From UBA6522 sp965221035 (GTDB taxonomy: Bacteria > Pseudomonadota > Gammaproteobacteria > Steroidobacterales > Rariloculaceae), in NCBI GenBank assembly GCA_965221035.1, contig OZ244860.1, positions 434,001 to 498,000 on the forward strand: a stretch of 64,000 nt of DNA. The letters run 5' to 3'. The notes under the pieces were generated by a model that was not told the DNA's origin, made no database searches, and saw nothing but the letters and a program-made list of their open reading frames with translations. The translations under genes and the position numbers were made by a program. Positions 1 to 7,986 of this stretch are shown piece after piece. Numbering within the stretch: the stretch's first letter is position 1; every line of letters starts with the position of its first letter.

Positions 1-1524
1 TACCCTGTCCAGGTCGAGTGTCGGCAGCGGTTGGCCGCTCGGTTCGTCTTCCGTCAAATCGTAAAACGGAATCGGTCGTAGCGGGAAGCCTGTCACCGGA
101 TTGGTTTCGGGGTGCTTGTCGTTGAATTGCAGGCGCTCGAAGACCTGCCCCGAGGTTGCCGCCGCACCGGCGACCATGTAGCCGAGCTGACTGGCGATAT
201 ACAGGTACCCGCCACCGTTGTATCGCATGTCGATGACCAGGTCCTCGATTCCGTCGGGCACTGAATGGAACGTGCGCACGGCCTCGATAAGTCCCACTTC
301 GGCGGTTCTGAGGTGATCCGTGAAAAGCAGGTACCCGACGGTGGCTCCGGCAGGCGAGGTCACCGTGCTCACGTTCTGAACCGGAGTGGACGTGATGATT
401 TCCGAGGTCAGCTCCACCGTATAGGTCGACTGCGAACCCGCGTTTCGGAATTCGAACGTGTGGGTTTCACCGGATGCTTCCGGGTACAGGGCGCCATTCA
501 GCACATCCAAGCTTGCCCCGTCATTCGTATTGACGAAATCGATGCCGTCGATGCTGACGATACGCGCCCCCCGCAGCACTCCCGCGTCGGTTGCCGGGGT
601 GTTCGGGTCGGTGTAGGCGACGACCGCTTCCCGCGGTGGCGTGCGTTCGATAATGGTCCACGCGGCACCGTATCCGGCGGATTCTCCCGCCTGCGACAGC
701 GCGATCCACTCATCCGTGCCGTATGTGAAATGAAATTGATCCTTGGGAGCCCCGGACGGCGTCAGTGCGGTGGTTTTCAACAAGTCGAAGTAGTCCAGGG
801 GATCGTCGTACAGTCCGGGATCCCGGTCCACGATTTCGTCGTACCAGAGATAGGTGTTGTTGCTCCAGGATCGCAGCCAGTTGTTTTCGTCCACGGTACG
901 GCCCTGGACATCGGGGTAGGGGCTATTGTCTGTGGGGTCTGTGTCGGTGCGTGGACTCTGGCATTGCGCGGCAAACGTGGACTCAGGAAGGAACTGGCCG
1001 CTGATCCATCCCGAACCGCCGCCCGTCATGTCGTCGTCGATGATCGTCAGCGCGGTGGAGTTGACTGGCAGCCCGGTGGCGGTGCCCGATACCGTGACCG
1101 TTTCATCCGGCTCGTCTTCGTGGTCGTCGGTCGGCGTGAACACAAAGTTGGCGGTGGCGGAAGTCGAACCGGCGGCGACGGTGATCGGGAAGCTGGGCGA
1201 CGGAGCAAAATCATCGCCGCTTGCCGAGTTCCCCGCCACCGACACGGTGATGACGGTGTTGGACTGCGATGTGCCGCCCACCAGGGATGCTGTCACCTCC
1301 ACTGTGACCGGCCCGGCGTCTTCTGCCACGGTGTCCGGCGATACAGCCAGATTGACCGAGGTGGCCCGCGGTGGGTCAGGGTCGTTGCCGCCGCTTGACG
1401 ACCCGCCGCACGCGCTGAGGAGCGCAAGGGCAAGGCAACCGGCGATAGCGGCCGGGAATCCGACGCGCCACGGCGCCACCGGCCGCGACGCTCCGTTGGG
1501 AGTGTTTTGATTCGTTGGACTCAT
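1..1524 (-). CDS. S41-family peptidase lipoprotein, C-terminus beyond window edge
   Basis: This is a probable secreted serine peptidase of the C-terminal processing (S41) family, read on the minus strand and cut off by position 1. The N-terminus has a hydrophobic stretch ending in a lipobox (LLSACGG, Cys at residue 39), so it should be a lipoprotein. Residues about 50-150 are Thr/Val/Asp-rich and resemble a Calx-beta-type domain (AEDAGPV, then an EDEPDET motif). A PDZ-like region follows, and the S41 signature DMRYNGGGYL lies near residue 435. The catalytic Ser-Lys pair would lie outside the window. Its ATG overlaps the stop of the upstream DUF6152 gene as ATGA, so the two are probably translationally coupled. 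The family call is firm; the substrate is unknown. Confidence 0.85.
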   Translation of the reverse strand, partial: MSPTNQNTPNGASRPVAPWRVGFPAAIAGCLALALLSACGGSSSGGNDPDPPRATSVNLAVSPDTVAEDAGPVTVEVTASLVGGTSQSNTVITVSVAGNSASGDDFAPSPSFPITVAAGSTSATANFVFTPTDDHEDEPDETVTVSGTATGLPVNSTALTIIDDDMTGGGSGWISGQFLPESTFAAQCQSPRTDTDPTDNSPYPDVQGRTVDENNWLRSWSNNTYLWYDEIVDRDPGLYDDPLDYFDLLKTTALTPSGAPKDQFHFTYGTDEWIALSQAGESAGYGAAWTIIERTPPREAVVAYTDPNTPATDAGVLRGARIVSIDGIDFVNTNDGASLDVLNGALYPEASGETHTFEFRNAGSQSTYTVELTSEIITSTPVQNVSTVTSPAGATVGYLLFTDHLRTAEVGLIEAVRTFHSVPDGIEDLVIDMRYNGGGYLYIASQLGYMVAGAAATSGQVFERLQFNDKHPETNPVTGFPLRPIPFYDLTEDEPSGQPLPTLDLDRV

Positions 1525-2609
1525 TGCGGGTACAGCGTTTTCTCAAGCAGTCCCCGTTCGTACAGGTCCCGGTAGTGGGCGTTCGGGTCGCAGGCGGGGC
1601 TTTCCATCAGGCCGTCTCCCGGGTCGGCGCGTTGGGAACCGCGAGTGCGAACCAGAGGCTCGGTATACATCTCGTCATGAATGGTCATGATGCGGTCCAT
1701 TGTCAGGCCATCCGCGGCGACGGTCCAGCGCTCCACGATCCGCGTACCGTCGCCGCCGGACATGGGGTAACCGGAGCCGTCAAGCCAACCCGGTTCCAGA
1801 TGGGTGGTTTCGATGATCAGCGTGCGGTCCTCCCAGCGTCCTGCCGAGAATCCCATGGACGTCAGCGGATGGTTGTCCTCGGCGGTACGCCCGTCCATCC
1901 ACACCCAGCGCGGGCTGTTGTTCTGCAGGAAGATCATGAAATAGTGCGTTCCCCCGTCAAGCACCTCCATGGAGTACGGGGAGCCGAATATGCGTGGCAG
2001 GCCCGGAGCGAGGCAGCGCAGCACGTGGTCGTCGCCGAACTGGCGGGACTCGTAAATGGCGCGGCTCTCGGATGTCAGGGGCATCGGTCGGGGCTCGAAA
2101 TCGTCTACCGTGGCGCGAAACCTGTAGCGATTGATCCAGTAGCCGCTGATGTCCACTTCATAATCGTTGGGCGTCACGGTGTAATCGATGCCTGGGTCGG
2201 CGATGATTTCCTCCACCGTGCCGGACGCCACGCAGCGGCCCAGCCGGCGACCGCTCTCAAGGTATATGCAGGTCGCGTACAGCCGCTTGATGCCGTCGCG
2301 GCCGAGATTGCCGGTCGCCCTGACGTGGTCGCCGACCTGTACCGTGTTCTCGAACCAGTTCTCCCGGCGGTAGGTGGGGAGGTTGCCCGGCGGCTGCAGG
2401 AACCACTCTTCGACGGAGCCGTCCGGCATCTGCATCTCGACGCCGTACCGGATGTGCGGATTGGCCCAGATCACTTCGGTGACGCGGCCTTCGACCGTTC
2501 CTTCAAGGTCGGGATCGAATTCGGTGACAAAGGCATGATGGGCCAGGGAGTGAGGGCTCGACGCCGCAACGGCTACCGCCGCCAACAGGAATGGGCACGT
2601 CCGGTTCAT
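1521..2609 (-). CDS. DUF6152-type periplasmic protein, two-module form
   Basis: This is an exported protein of unknown function with the DUF6152 N-terminal module. I chose the ATG at 2609 because it is preceded by GGAAG and begins a clear signal peptide (MNRTCPFLLAAVAVAA) with a cleavage site SLA before HHAF. The mature protein would therefore start with His-His. The N-module contains the shared WANPH motif and an LGRDGIKR segment. The C-module contains WMDGR and a Gly/Trp-rich stretch, as in the paralogues at 6503, 23767 and 49171. The gene overlaps the start of the S41 peptidase gene by 4 nt. Family membership is from recognition of these motifs; no enzymatic role is established for the family. 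Confidence 0.85.
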   Translation of the reverse strand: MNRTCPFLLAAVAVAASSPHSLAHHAFVTEFDPDLEGTVEGRVTEVIWANPHIRYGVEMQMPDGSVEEWFLQPPGNLPTYRRENWFENTVQVGDHVRATGNLGRDGIKRLYATCIYLESGRRLGRCVASGTVEEIIADPGIDYTVTPNDYEVDISGYWINRYRFRATVDDFEPRPMPLTSESRAIYESRQFGDDHVLRCLAPGLPRIFGSPYSMEVLDGGTHYFMIFLQNNSPRWVWMDGRTAEDNHPLTSMGFSAGRWEDRTLIIETTHLEPGWLDGSGYPMSGGDGTRIVERWTVAADGLTMDRIMTIHDEMYTEPLVRTRGSQRADPGDGLMESPACDPNAHYRDLYERGLLEKTLYPQ

Positions 2610-2746
2610 GATGTCGCTTCCAACGGGATCCAATACCGTCCTATCTTACTTCGCCCGCCGCTTGAGGCGATAATTCCGATCCCATATCGTAATGCCCATC
2701 CGAAACTCAAAGAGTTAACAAGCCGCACGCGGGAGGCATCGCTCAA

Positions 2747-3757
2747 GTGGAATACCGCAACCTCGGAAGAACCGGAGTGAAAGTCAGCCAGATATGCCTG
2801 GGCACCATGATGTTCGGTCGGAGCACCAACGAAGCGGAGTCGATCCCGATCATTCACAGGGCGCTCGATGAGGGCATCAATTTCCTCGACACTGCGGACA
2901 TATATGGCCTCGGAGAGAGCGAACGCATCGTCGGCAAGGCGCTGGCCGCCCCGGAAACACGGCAACGAACGATTTTGGCAACCAAGGCCTGCCTGCCGAT
3001 GGAAGCGGACGATCCCAACATGCGCGGACTGAGCCGCCGGTACCTGATCACCGCCTGCGAAGCGTCGCTGCGGCGTCTCGACACGGATTGGATCGATGTC
3101 TACTACCTGCACCGTTCGCTTCCGGACGTGCCCATCGACGAATCGCTCCGGGCCCTCGACGACCTGATCCGTCAGGGCAAGGTCCGCTATATCGGCTGCA
3201 GCATGTTCTCCGCGTGGAAGATGGTGGAATCGCTCTGGGTTGCCAAGGAACTCGGGCTGAATCGTTTCGTCTGCGACCAATCGGCATACAACCTGCTGGA
3301 TCGGGCTGCGGAGCGTTCGGCGATTCCCGCAGCGCGAAACTTCGGTCTCGCATTTCTCCCCTGGGGTCCATTGTGCGGCGGCCTGCTGTCCGGCAAGTAC
3401 CGGCGCGACGACACCAGTGCCGAGGGCCGCTGGCAGGGGGGAAGCGACAATTTGAATCGTCCGGCCACGCCGAAATCGTTCGACGTGATCGAACTGGTTG
3501 TCGAGCTGGCCCGGGAAGCGGACTGCACGCCGTCGCAGTTGGCGCTGGCCTGGGTCGCCGCGCAACCGGGCGTCACGGCGCCCATCATCGGCCCGCGGAC
3601 CATGGAGCAGTTGGTTGACAACCTGGGTGCCGCCCGGGTGTCGTTGTCGGAAGAGCACCTGGAGCGCATCGGCACGGCGGTGCCGCCCATGACCAGCGCG
3701 ATGCGCTACTACGACCAGGCGATCCGCTTTGACCGCGAGCCGAACGTCTATCGTTGA
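2747..3757 (+). CDS. Aldo/keto reductase
   Basis: This is an NAD(P)H-dependent aldo/keto reductase of 336 residues, the usual length for the YghZ/Tas-like bacterial branch. The start is GTG, chosen because GGGAGGC lies 9 nt upstream. The catalytic tetrad is visible as Asp48 and Tyr53 (LDTADIYG), Lys80 (ATKA) and His122 (YYLHR). The C-terminal NADP-binding region has the usual GPRTMEQL motif. It acts in the cytoplasm, and the natural substrate cannot be told from sequence. It is transcribed alone, divergent from the DUF6152/S41 pair and convergent with the RraA-like gene, so its neighbours do not suggest a pathway. Confidence 0.93.
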   Translation: MEYRNLGRTGVKVSQICLGTMMFGRSTNEAESIPIIHRALDEGINFLDTADIYGLGESERIVGKALAAPETRQRTILATKACLPMEADDPNMRGLSRRYLITACEASLRRLDTDWIDVYYLHRSLPDVPIDESLRALDDLIRQGKVRYIGCSMFSAWKMVESLWVAKELGLNRFVCDQSAYNLLDRAAERSAIPAARNFGLAFLPWGPLCGGLLSGKYRRDDTSAEGRWQGGSDNLNRPATPKSFDVIELVVELAREADCTPSQLALAWVAAQPGVTAPIIGPRTMEQLVDNLGAARVSLSEEHLERIGTAVPPMTSAMRYYDQAIRFDREPNVYR

Positions 3758-3841
3758 CGGTTCGGTGCCGAGACTTCGCCCCGGCGACGCTCGGTGGCCA
3801 TGTTTCGCTCGATTCCGGAATGGGCCCGGTTGTTGCAGACC

Positions 3842-4498
3842 CTAGTCTTCAGGAGTTTGCAGGGCGTGGTAGCCCAACTTTACTCGGGCTTCATCGAGGC
3901 GATGTCCCTGCTTCAGGAAGCCAAGGATTTTCTCCTCCGCCTCATTGATCCGCTCCGCAACGGCGAGGACTTCGTCCTCCCGAGAACTGGGAATGGCCAC
4001 GACCCCGTCGCTGTCTCCCACCAGCAGGTCCCCCTGGCAGACGCGCGCCTGGCCGATGGTCACGGGCACCTGCTCCGCATCGACCTGCACGCGGTCCTTG
4101 CCCGTGCGCATGGAATAGCTCCGGCTGAACACGGGATAGCCCAGTTCGAGGCACAGGTGCACGTCGCGGCAGGCACCATCGATCACGGTGCCGGCCAGGC
4201 TGTTCTTGCTGGCAAGGTAAGTCATGATGTCGCCCCACACCGTGGCGTTTTCGCGCCCGCCGTTGTCGAGCACCACCACCGTCCCGGGCGCGAGGTCATC
4301 GATAAAGTCGCCGACATTGCCCGGCTCCGCGGTGTCCATGGGGCCGTACAGCACGGTGTGCGCCCGGCCCGCCATGCGGAAGGCGTGATCCCGAGGCTTG
4401 ATCCCCAGGCATTGACCGGGTATCCGCAACTTGTCCAGTGCATCGCTGATGGTCGCAGTCTCCAGGCGTGCCGCGCGGTCTACGTTCGAGTCCGTCAT
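3842..4498 (-). CDS. RraA-like / HMG aldolase-family protein
   Basis: This 218-residue protein belongs to the RraA-like fold, which includes 4-hydroxy-4-methyl-2-oxoglutarate/4-carboxy-4-hydroxy-2-oxoadipate aldolases and the RNase E inhibitor RraA. Visible family landmarks are a Gly/Asp-rich core (LDNGGREN), the GDIMTYLA segment and the GTVIDGACRD motif. The Arg and Asp of that last motif are the substrate and metal contacts in the aldolases. It begins 4 nt after the stop of the upstream metallo-beta-lactamase-fold gene, so both are in one operon with the membrane protein further upstream. The aldolase role, releasing pyruvate in aromatic meta-cleavage pathways, is plausible here but is inferred from family and not from context. 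Confidence 0.88.
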   Translation of the reverse strand: MTDSNVDRAARLETATISDALDKLRIPGQCLGIKPRDHAFRMAGRAHTVLYGPMDTAEPGNVGDFIDDLAPGTVVVLDNGGRENATVWGDIMTYLASKNSLAGTVIDGACRDVHLCLELGYPVFSRSYSMRTGKDRVQVDAEQVPVTIGQARVCQGDLLVGDSDGVVAIPSSREDEVLAVAERINEAEEKILGFLKQGHRLDEARVKLGYHALQTPED

Positions 4499-4502
4499 GC
4501 GA

Positions 4503-5543
4503 TCAGTCCGTCAGAAAGTGGTACATGCCGAGCACGTTCATGTCGAGCCAGTCGTACCCGGCCCAGTGGCTGTATTCGGGAATCTCGATGGTTTGCCGCA
4601 TCTCTTCCAGCGGTTGGCCCGCGTCGATGGCCGCTGCCACCGCGGCCTCCAGCGCTTCGAAATACAGCCGCCAGTCCGTGATGTCGTCCACGGTCCCCAC
4701 CGGACCATGCCCGGCCGCCACATGGTCGAAGTCCCTGGCGATTTCCTCGGTTTCGCGTATCGCCGCCATCCACTCGTCGTACATGCCCAATTCGAAATCC
4801 ATCTCCATGTAGGGAAGGCGCCGGAAGGTGATGTAGTCGACGACGAACATCACGCTGGCGTCCGGAAAGGTGATTCGGCTCGAGTCCAGCGAGTGGTTCA
4901 TCTCACCGACCCAGTCCAGGCGGACGCGCTTGCCGCCTAGGCTGATTTCAAGCCGGTCGGTATACGTGATTCCCGGAGGATGAACCAGGCTTACCGGCCC
5001 GCGCATCAGTTCCGCGCCGCTGACGGCCCCGTCGCCGTCCGCATCCAGGCCGGCGAGCACTTGAGGCGCCAGGGCGTCCGTCTCGGCGCCCGAGATGAGG
5101 CCGTCGGCGTCCGTGTCCAGCGCCGCGAGGGGAGCGTACTGACCTTCGACATCCGTCAGTCGAGTCGAATCGGGTGGAAGCGCCAGATGGCGCAACATGT
5201 TGGCGTGGCCGACGAATTGCGCCGTGTCGGAGAAGACGCCGCCGCCCGAGGCGTGATCCCAGTGATGATGGCTGTAAACCACATAGCGGACCGGAACGCC
5301 GAAGCGACTGTCGAACTCGCTTCTCAGCCAGGCTGCAAAATCGGCGTTGATCGGGTCTGCCAGGATGATGCCTTCATCGGTGACCATGAAGACAGTGCCG
5401 TGATTGTTGTTGGTGGCGCGATAAACGCCCTCCGCGATCTCGGTGATGGTCCGGCGCGGTTGATCCTGGGCGAATCCCGGGCCGGCAAGGATCAGTGGGG
5501 CAATCAACGCAATGGCCAATGGGGTCCTTGAGATGTTCCGCAT
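4503..5543 (-). CDS. Exported metallo-beta-lactamase-fold hydrolase with two EF-hand loops
   Basis: This is a periplasmic metallo-beta-lactamase-fold hydrolase of 346 residues with a signal peptide ending near GFAQD. The metal motif is SHHHWDHASGG (His92, His94, Asp96, His97), with further likely ligands at His113 and Asp236. Between the metal motif and the C-terminal half it carries two canonical 12-residue EF-hand calcium loops, DTDADGLISGAE (143-154) and DADGDGAVSGAE (167-178), which are not part of the usual fold. It is the middle gene of a tight operon, 9 nt after the TIGR02206-like membrane protein and 4 nt before the RraA-like gene. The substrate is unknown. Calcium binding is inferred from the consensus positions 1, 3, 5 and 12 being acidic. 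Confidence 0.9.
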   Translation of the reverse strand: MRNISRTPLAIALIAPLILAGPGFAQDQPRRTITEIAEGVYRATNNNHGTVFMVTDEGIILADPINADFAAWLRSEFDSRFGVPVRYVVYSHHHWDHASGGGVFSDTAQFVGHANMLRHLALPPDSTRLTDVEGQYAPLAALDTDADGLISGAETDALAPQVLAGLDADGDGAVSGAELMRGPVSLVHPPGITYTDRLEISLGGKRVRLDWVGEMNHSLDSSRITFPDASVMFVVDYITFRRLPYMEMDFELGMYDEWMAAIRETEEIARDFDHVAAGHGPVGTVDDITDWRLYFEALEAAVAAAIDAGQPLEEMRQTIEIPEYSHWAGYDWLDMNVLGMYHFLTD

Positions 5544-5552
5544 GGCGGCCTC

Positions 5553-6290
5553 CTATGTGGGTTGATTGGTGGAGCGTCCGGCTGCACTGTTCGAATCATA
5601 CCGCCTTCTCAGCAGATCGACGACGGCCAAGGGCGCATAGAGCAGTACGAGGGCGGTCGCCGCCATCGCCACCAGTGCCGGCAGATAGGACGGCCACGGG
5701 CCGAACCAGTCCAGCGGCGACGGCTGCGCGGGCTTTGCGATCAGAAAGAGATAGTTCGACCCGAGCAGCAGGTTGACCGGATACATCAGCAGCGCATAGG
5801 CGGCGGTGACTGGAAAGACGATCAACAGGGATTTTGGCCGGGGTCGAAATCCCATCACCAGGGTTGCGAACATCACCGCCAGAAGCGCCAGCCCGTGGCT
5901 CAGGAAGAACAGCAGGAAATCCGGATGCGGGAACGCCTGCAATATGTCCGGCGTGAGCAGGGCGATGATCGCACCTCCGGTTCCCCAGAAATAGAGCACT
6001 TCATACAGGCGGTAGCTTCGCCACCAGAGCATGAAGGCGCCCAATGTCGCCGACATGCCGCAAAGATGCAGCGGCAGGTGCTCCGCCAGCGGCAGTCCGT
6101 AGATGCCTGCCCGGACCGCCGGCCCGAGACCAATATTGATGAACATGCAGATGGATATGACTTTCCGGGCGGTTTCCTGATGCCGCGCGTTCGCGCGAGA
6201 GCGCAGGAACGCCGGCAAGAGCAAGACAATGGCCACCGTCACGCCCGTGCCCAGCCAGTGTTGAAGACCGAAGGGTTCAAATGTCGACAT
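5553..6290 (-). CDS. TIGR02206-like integral membrane protein
   Basis: This is an inner-membrane protein of about 245 residues with six or seven predicted hydrophobic helices, matching the YwaF/TIGR02206 group of uncharacterised membrane proteins. Typical features are the N-terminal HW segment, a mid-protein LPLHLCGMSA motif and a LMYPVN segment before the last helices. I chose the ATG at 6290 because it starts the conserved N-terminus and is preceded by AGGACA. A longer upstream reading adds only polar sequence without helices. It is the first gene of the operon with the EF-hand hydrolase and the RraA-like gene, and it diverges from the DUF6152 gene at 6503. The function is unknown. Confidence 0.8.
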   Translation of the reverse strand: MSTFEPFGLQHWLGTGVTVAIVLLLPAFLRSRANARHQETARKVISICMFINIGLGPAVRAGIYGLPLAEHLPLHLCGMSATLGAFMLWWRSYRLYEVLYFWGTGGAIIALLTPDILQAFPHPDFLLFFLSHGLALLAVMFATLVMGFRPRPKSLLIVFPVTAAYALLMYPVNLLLGSNYLFLIAKPAQPSPLDWFGPWPSYLPALVAMAATALVLLYAPLAVVDLLRRRYDSNSAAGRSTNQPT

Positions 6291-6502
6291 GGGATGTCCT
6301 GTTCGGTTGTTCCGCCCTGTTCGCTGGTCTTGCCGGCGCTGCATCCAACAGGCGCGAAATGGCCAGCCTGATGGCGTGCTGGATTCGTCGAGAACCCTGC
6401 CGGCGCCAAAGGCCGACATTACAACACAAGGGGCCTGAACCTTGCTGCGGTCCTGTTCCGCCAGCGTGGTATTCTTCCGCCTCGCAATCGGAGATTCATC
6501 AC

Positions 6503-7495
6503 GTGAGAAGCATTTGCACACTGCTGGGTCTGGTGGGCGTTTCAGTTGCCACCGTCGTTGCCGGACACCACAGCGACGCGGGTTATGACCGGGATACGCT
6601 GGTCGCGTTCGAGGGTGTGGTGAAGCGTTATTCGTTTCGCAATCCTCATGTCGCGATCATTGTCGAAGCGGAGGAAGAAGGTGGCGGGAGAGTCGAGTGG
6701 GATATCGAGACCGGCTCGACCCCGATCATGATCCGCAGCGGTTGGACCGCCGATCTGCTCGCAGAGGGAGATACCGTCACCATTCGGGCCCATCCGGAAA
6801 GAAGCGGCCGGATGCGGGCCATACTGAACACCCTGCAGACCGCCGACGGCAACCTTTGGCAGCAGGTCGAGGAAGATCCCGTCGAGACCGCGGCCGCGAC
6901 CAGCCTCGACGGCGTGTGGAGGGGCCTCAGCGCCTTCAGCCTGCGCCGGGGAATGAACGGTGTGCCACTGACACCGGTCGCCGAGGCCGCGCGGACCGAA
7001 TACGACTACTTTGCCCAGTCCCCGGTGAGGGACTGCGTGGCGCCGCCCCCGCCAAGCCTGCTGGCGTCCACGACCTATCTGAACGGCATCGAGATCCTCG
7101 AAGACCGCGTGATCCTTCGCAACGAGTATTTCGACCAGACCAGAACCGTGTACATGGATGGACGCGGGCATCCGGAGACCGGCGAGCGAACGTCCTGGGA
7201 GGGCCATTCCATCGGGTGGTGGGAAGGCGACACGCTGGTGGTGGATACGACTCTTTTTCGGGATCATCCCGAGGGCAACGGTCAGGGCGTGCCGTCCGGG
7301 GCGCAAAAGCACCTGATCGAGCGGTACACATTGAGCGACGACGGCATGCGCGCGTTGATCGACGTCTACCTGGAGGATCCGGAATACCTTGCCGAGCCGT
7401 TCACCGGGCATACCGAGATGGTTTACGCGCCGGAACTGGAGCTGCTGCGCTACGACTGCGACCCCGTGCTGTCCAGGCAGGGCGGATTCGAATAG
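6503..7495 (+). CDS. DUF6152-type periplasmic protein, two-module form
   Basis: This 330-residue exported protein belongs to the same family as the genes at 1521, 23767 and 49171. The start is GTG, supported by GGAG 9 nt upstream and by the signal peptide that follows (MRSICTLLGLVGVSVATVVAG), which would leave a mature end beginning at or next to HHSD. The N-module carries FRNPHV and VEWDIETGS. The C-module carries MDGRGHPE and the GWWEGDTLVVDTT motif. It closely resembles the 23767 protein in both modules (compare SGSTPI and SIGHWEG there). It heads a run of three same-strand genes made of the same modules. The function is unknown. Confidence 0.85.
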   Translation: MRSICTLLGLVGVSVATVVAGHHSDAGYDRDTLVAFEGVVKRYSFRNPHVAIIVEAEEEGGGRVEWDIETGSTPIMIRSGWTADLLAEGDTVTIRAHPERSGRMRAILNTLQTADGNLWQQVEEDPVETAAATSLDGVWRGLSAFSLRRGMNGVPLTPVAEAARTEYDYFAQSPVRDCVAPPPPSLLASTTYLNGIEILEDRVILRNEYFDQTRTVYMDGRGHPETGERTSWEGHSIGWWEGDTLVVDTTLFRDHPEGNGQGVPSGAQKHLIERYTLSDDGMRALIDVYLEDPEYLAEPFTGHTEMVYAPELELLRYDCDPVLSRQGGFE

Positions 7496-7580
7496 GGTCT
7501 GGCGTCTCTGGGGACCTCGCTTCCCCGGAAGCCGCAAGATTTGATATTGGATGTACGAAGTTCGAGCAAGGGGAGGGAGT

Positions 7581-7970
7581 ATGGTCACGCGATCATTGAC
7601 CGCCATGCTTTTCGGCTTGTGCCTGCCGGTCTCGCAGTCCGCGGTGGCGCACCACGCCTTCGCAGCCAATTACGACATGGACAATGCAGGAACCATCGAA
7701 GGAGTCGTTCAGGAGGTGGTCTGGGCCAATCCCCACGTTCACTACTACATCCAGGTAACGGGTGAGGACGGGACGACCGAGCTCTGGGACGGGGAGGCCG
7801 CCAACCTCAGCTTGCTGGCTTCCCGGGGCTGGGAGCGGAATACGATCCGTGTTGGCGATGCCATCCGGATCACCGGCGCGCTGGGTCGCGACGGCATTCG
7901 CCGGATCCAGATGAGGCATGTAGTGCGGGCGGACGGCAGCCCGCTGGTTCAACCGCCTGGTGACGGATAG
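7581..7970 (+). CDS. DUF6152 protein, N-module only
   Basis: This is a 129-residue exported protein that consists of only the N-terminal DUF6152 module. The ATG at 7581 follows GGGAGGGAGT directly and begins a signal peptide ending AVA before HHAFAANYD, so the mature protein should start His-His. The module contains WANPHVHYY, an ELWDGEAANL segment and LGRDGIRR, close to the N-module of the 1521 gene. It ends 16 nt before the next gene, which carries a C-module. Together the two genes look like a split version of the two-module proteins elsewhere in the window. The role is unknown; a periplasmic location is expected. Confidence 0.82.
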   Translation: MVTRSLTAMLFGLCLPVSQSAVAHHAFAANYDMDNAGTIEGVVQEVVWANPHVHYYIQVTGEDGTTELWDGEAANLSLLASRGWERNTIRVGDAIRITGALGRDGIRRIQMRHVVRADGSPLVQPPGDG

Positions 7971-7986
7971 GCATGCGAGGTTCTTC

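Noticed and set aside
265..2780. Long plus-strand open frames at 265-1398 and 1515-2780
   Set aside because: They are antisense to the S41 peptidase and DUF6152 genes, lack any recognisable domain or signal sequence, and are rich in Arg, Gly and Val, as is typical of shadows in G+C-rich DNA.
2606..3658. Minus-strand frame opposite the aldo/keto reductase
   Set aside because: The plus-strand product has an intact catalytic tetrad; the antisense product has no recognisable motif.
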